Source: Crocinitomicaceae bacterium (GTDB lineage: Bacteria > Bacteroidota > Bacteroidia > Flavobacteriales_D > Crocinitomicaceae). Taken from it: a DNA stretch of 5,824 nucleotides. The number at the start of each line of letters is the position of its first letter. The stretch's first letter is position 1. Position numbers and translations under genes: made by a program. The DNA lies in contig DORI01000045.1 of assembly GCA_003512365.1 (NCBI GenBank), positions 312 to 6,135 of the forward strand. The letters run 5' to 3'. Below, piece after piece: positions 5,117 through 5,824 of the stretch. The notes under the pieces were generated by a model. That model saw only the letters and a list, made by a program, of their open reading frames with translations, did not search any database and was not told the origin of the DNA.

Positions 5117-5824
5117 CCTCATCTTTTTTATTTTCAGAGTTCTGTATTACTAAAGGATTCCGATTAATTTCTTTTTGAAAACGTCTGTTTTTCCAAATGT
5201 CTATTGCTTGAAAAATAGCTGAGCGCATACTTTGTTCTGACGCTTTCCCCTTTCCTGAGATGTCAAAAGCAGTTCCATGATCTGGAGAGGTTCTAATAAT
5301 TGGCAATCCCGCGGAATAATTTACACCATCTTCAAAGGCTAGGGCTTTAAATGCTGTAAGTCCTTGATCGTGATACATTGCCAAAACACCGTCGTACTGA
5401 TTTCTTGCATGGCTTCCAAAGAATCCATCTGCTGCAAAAGGACCGTAAACAAGTAATCCTTCGTTTTTTAAATGCTGGATTGCAGGTGTGATAACTTGTT
5501 GTTCTTCTGTACCTATTTTTCCATTTTCACCGGCATGCGGATTTAAGCCAAAAACGGCAATCTTTGGTTTTACTATATTGAAGTCCTTTTTTAAAGATGT
5601 TTCAAGTGACTTGATTTTAGCTACGAGATTATCCTTTGTTAGGTGCTTACTAACCTCAGAAACAGGAATGTGCGTTGTTACCAGTGCTACACGTAAATCC
5701 CCTGATGTAAGAATCATGAGTGCTTCTGTAACACCAGACATTTCAGCAAGATATTCCGTATGACCAGGGAAATTAAATCCAGCCTTTTGAATATTCTCTT
5801 TGGAAATAGGGGCAGTCACCAACA
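5109..5824 (-). CDS. pdxA: 4-hydroxythreonine-4-phosphate dehydrogenase, C-terminal part
   Basis: PdxA oxidises 4-phosphohydroxy-L-threonine with NAD in the DXP-dependent route to pyridoxal phosphate (vitamin B6). About 237 residues are visible of a family usually 330-350 long, so roughly the first 100 lie beyond the right edge. The frame is open to the edge. The first full visible codon is TTG, which in context (LVTAPISK) is an internal Leu and not a start. The three metal-binding histidines are present: in FPGHTEYL, in LNPHAGENG and in MYHDQG (visible residues 21, 96 and 151). RTSPDHGTAFDISGKG, close to the C-terminus, is also typical. The tail after about visible residue 215 is charged and variable. 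The gene lies 66 bases before the DUF177 gene on the same strand and may be partly co-transcribed with it. Its function has no direct link to lipid synthesis. Confidence 0.96.
   Translation of the reverse strand, partial: LVTAPISKENIQKAGFNFPGHTEYLAEMSGVTEALMILTSGDLRVALVTTHIPVSEVSKHLTKDNLVAKIKSLETSLKKDFNIVKPKIAVFGLNPHAGENGKIGTEEQQVITPAIQHLKNEGLLVYGPFAADGFFGSHARNQYDGVLAMYHDQGLTAFKALAFEDGVNYSAGLPIIRTSPDHGTAFDISGKGKASEQSMRSAIFQAIDIWKNRRFQKEINRNPLVIQNSENKKDEDL

Noticed and set aside
5488..5763. Plus-strand open frame of 91 codons opposite pdxA
   Set aside because: It is fully antisense to a strongly conserved gene, with no family features and no promoter box.
5109..5822. PdxA frame starting with a TTG codon at 5822 as a complete 237-residue gene
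   Set aside because: The family needs about 330-350 residues, and LVTAPISK is an internal conserved segment. The TTG encodes Leu and the gene is cut by the window edge.

Overview
The window looks like chromosomal DNA of a member of the Bacteroidota, most likely a flavobacterium-like lineage. This rests on four observations: the sequence is AT-rich; no gene start has a Shine-Dalgarno sequence; two gene-proximal boxes match the Bacteroidota -7 promoter consensus TAnnTTTG; and the proteins show Bacteroidota-type features, such as a short PlsX and an L32 with CPTTG in place of CPxCG. The genus cannot be fixed from this sequence alone.

Every supported gene is on the minus strand, so reading order runs from high to low coordinates. 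At the right edge is the 3' two thirds of pdxA (vitamin B6 synthesis), whose start lies outside the window. A 66-base gap holding a good promoter candidate separates it from a tight six-gene run: a DUF177/YceD-family gene, rpmF (ribosomal protein L32), plsX, fabH, accB and accC, with gaps of 14, 17, 2, 28 and 19 bases. A 178-base AT-rich spacer follows accC. At the left edge is the 5' end of a gene for a secreted glycine-rich protein, with its own TATATTTG box just upstream.

The six-gene run joins the yceD-rpmF-plsX-fabH order known from E. coli to the accBC pair. It ties a ribosome-related pair to the entry steps of lipid synthesis. AccB and AccC carry out the biotin half-reaction towards malonyl-CoA. 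FabH condenses malonyl-ACP with an acyl-CoA primer to start fatty acid chains. PlsX turns finished acyl-ACP into acyl-phosphate for phospholipid synthesis. Co-expression would balance membrane supply with ribosome production; this is an inference from gene order.

No mobile element, CRISPR array, tRNA or rRNA is visible, and I see no sign of a new multi-gene system. The points most worth a second look are local: non-consensus residues beside conserved motifs in AccB and AccC, a missing segment in PlsX where the B. subtilis enzyme has its membrane-binding hairpin, and the truncated glycine-rich secreted protein at the left edge.
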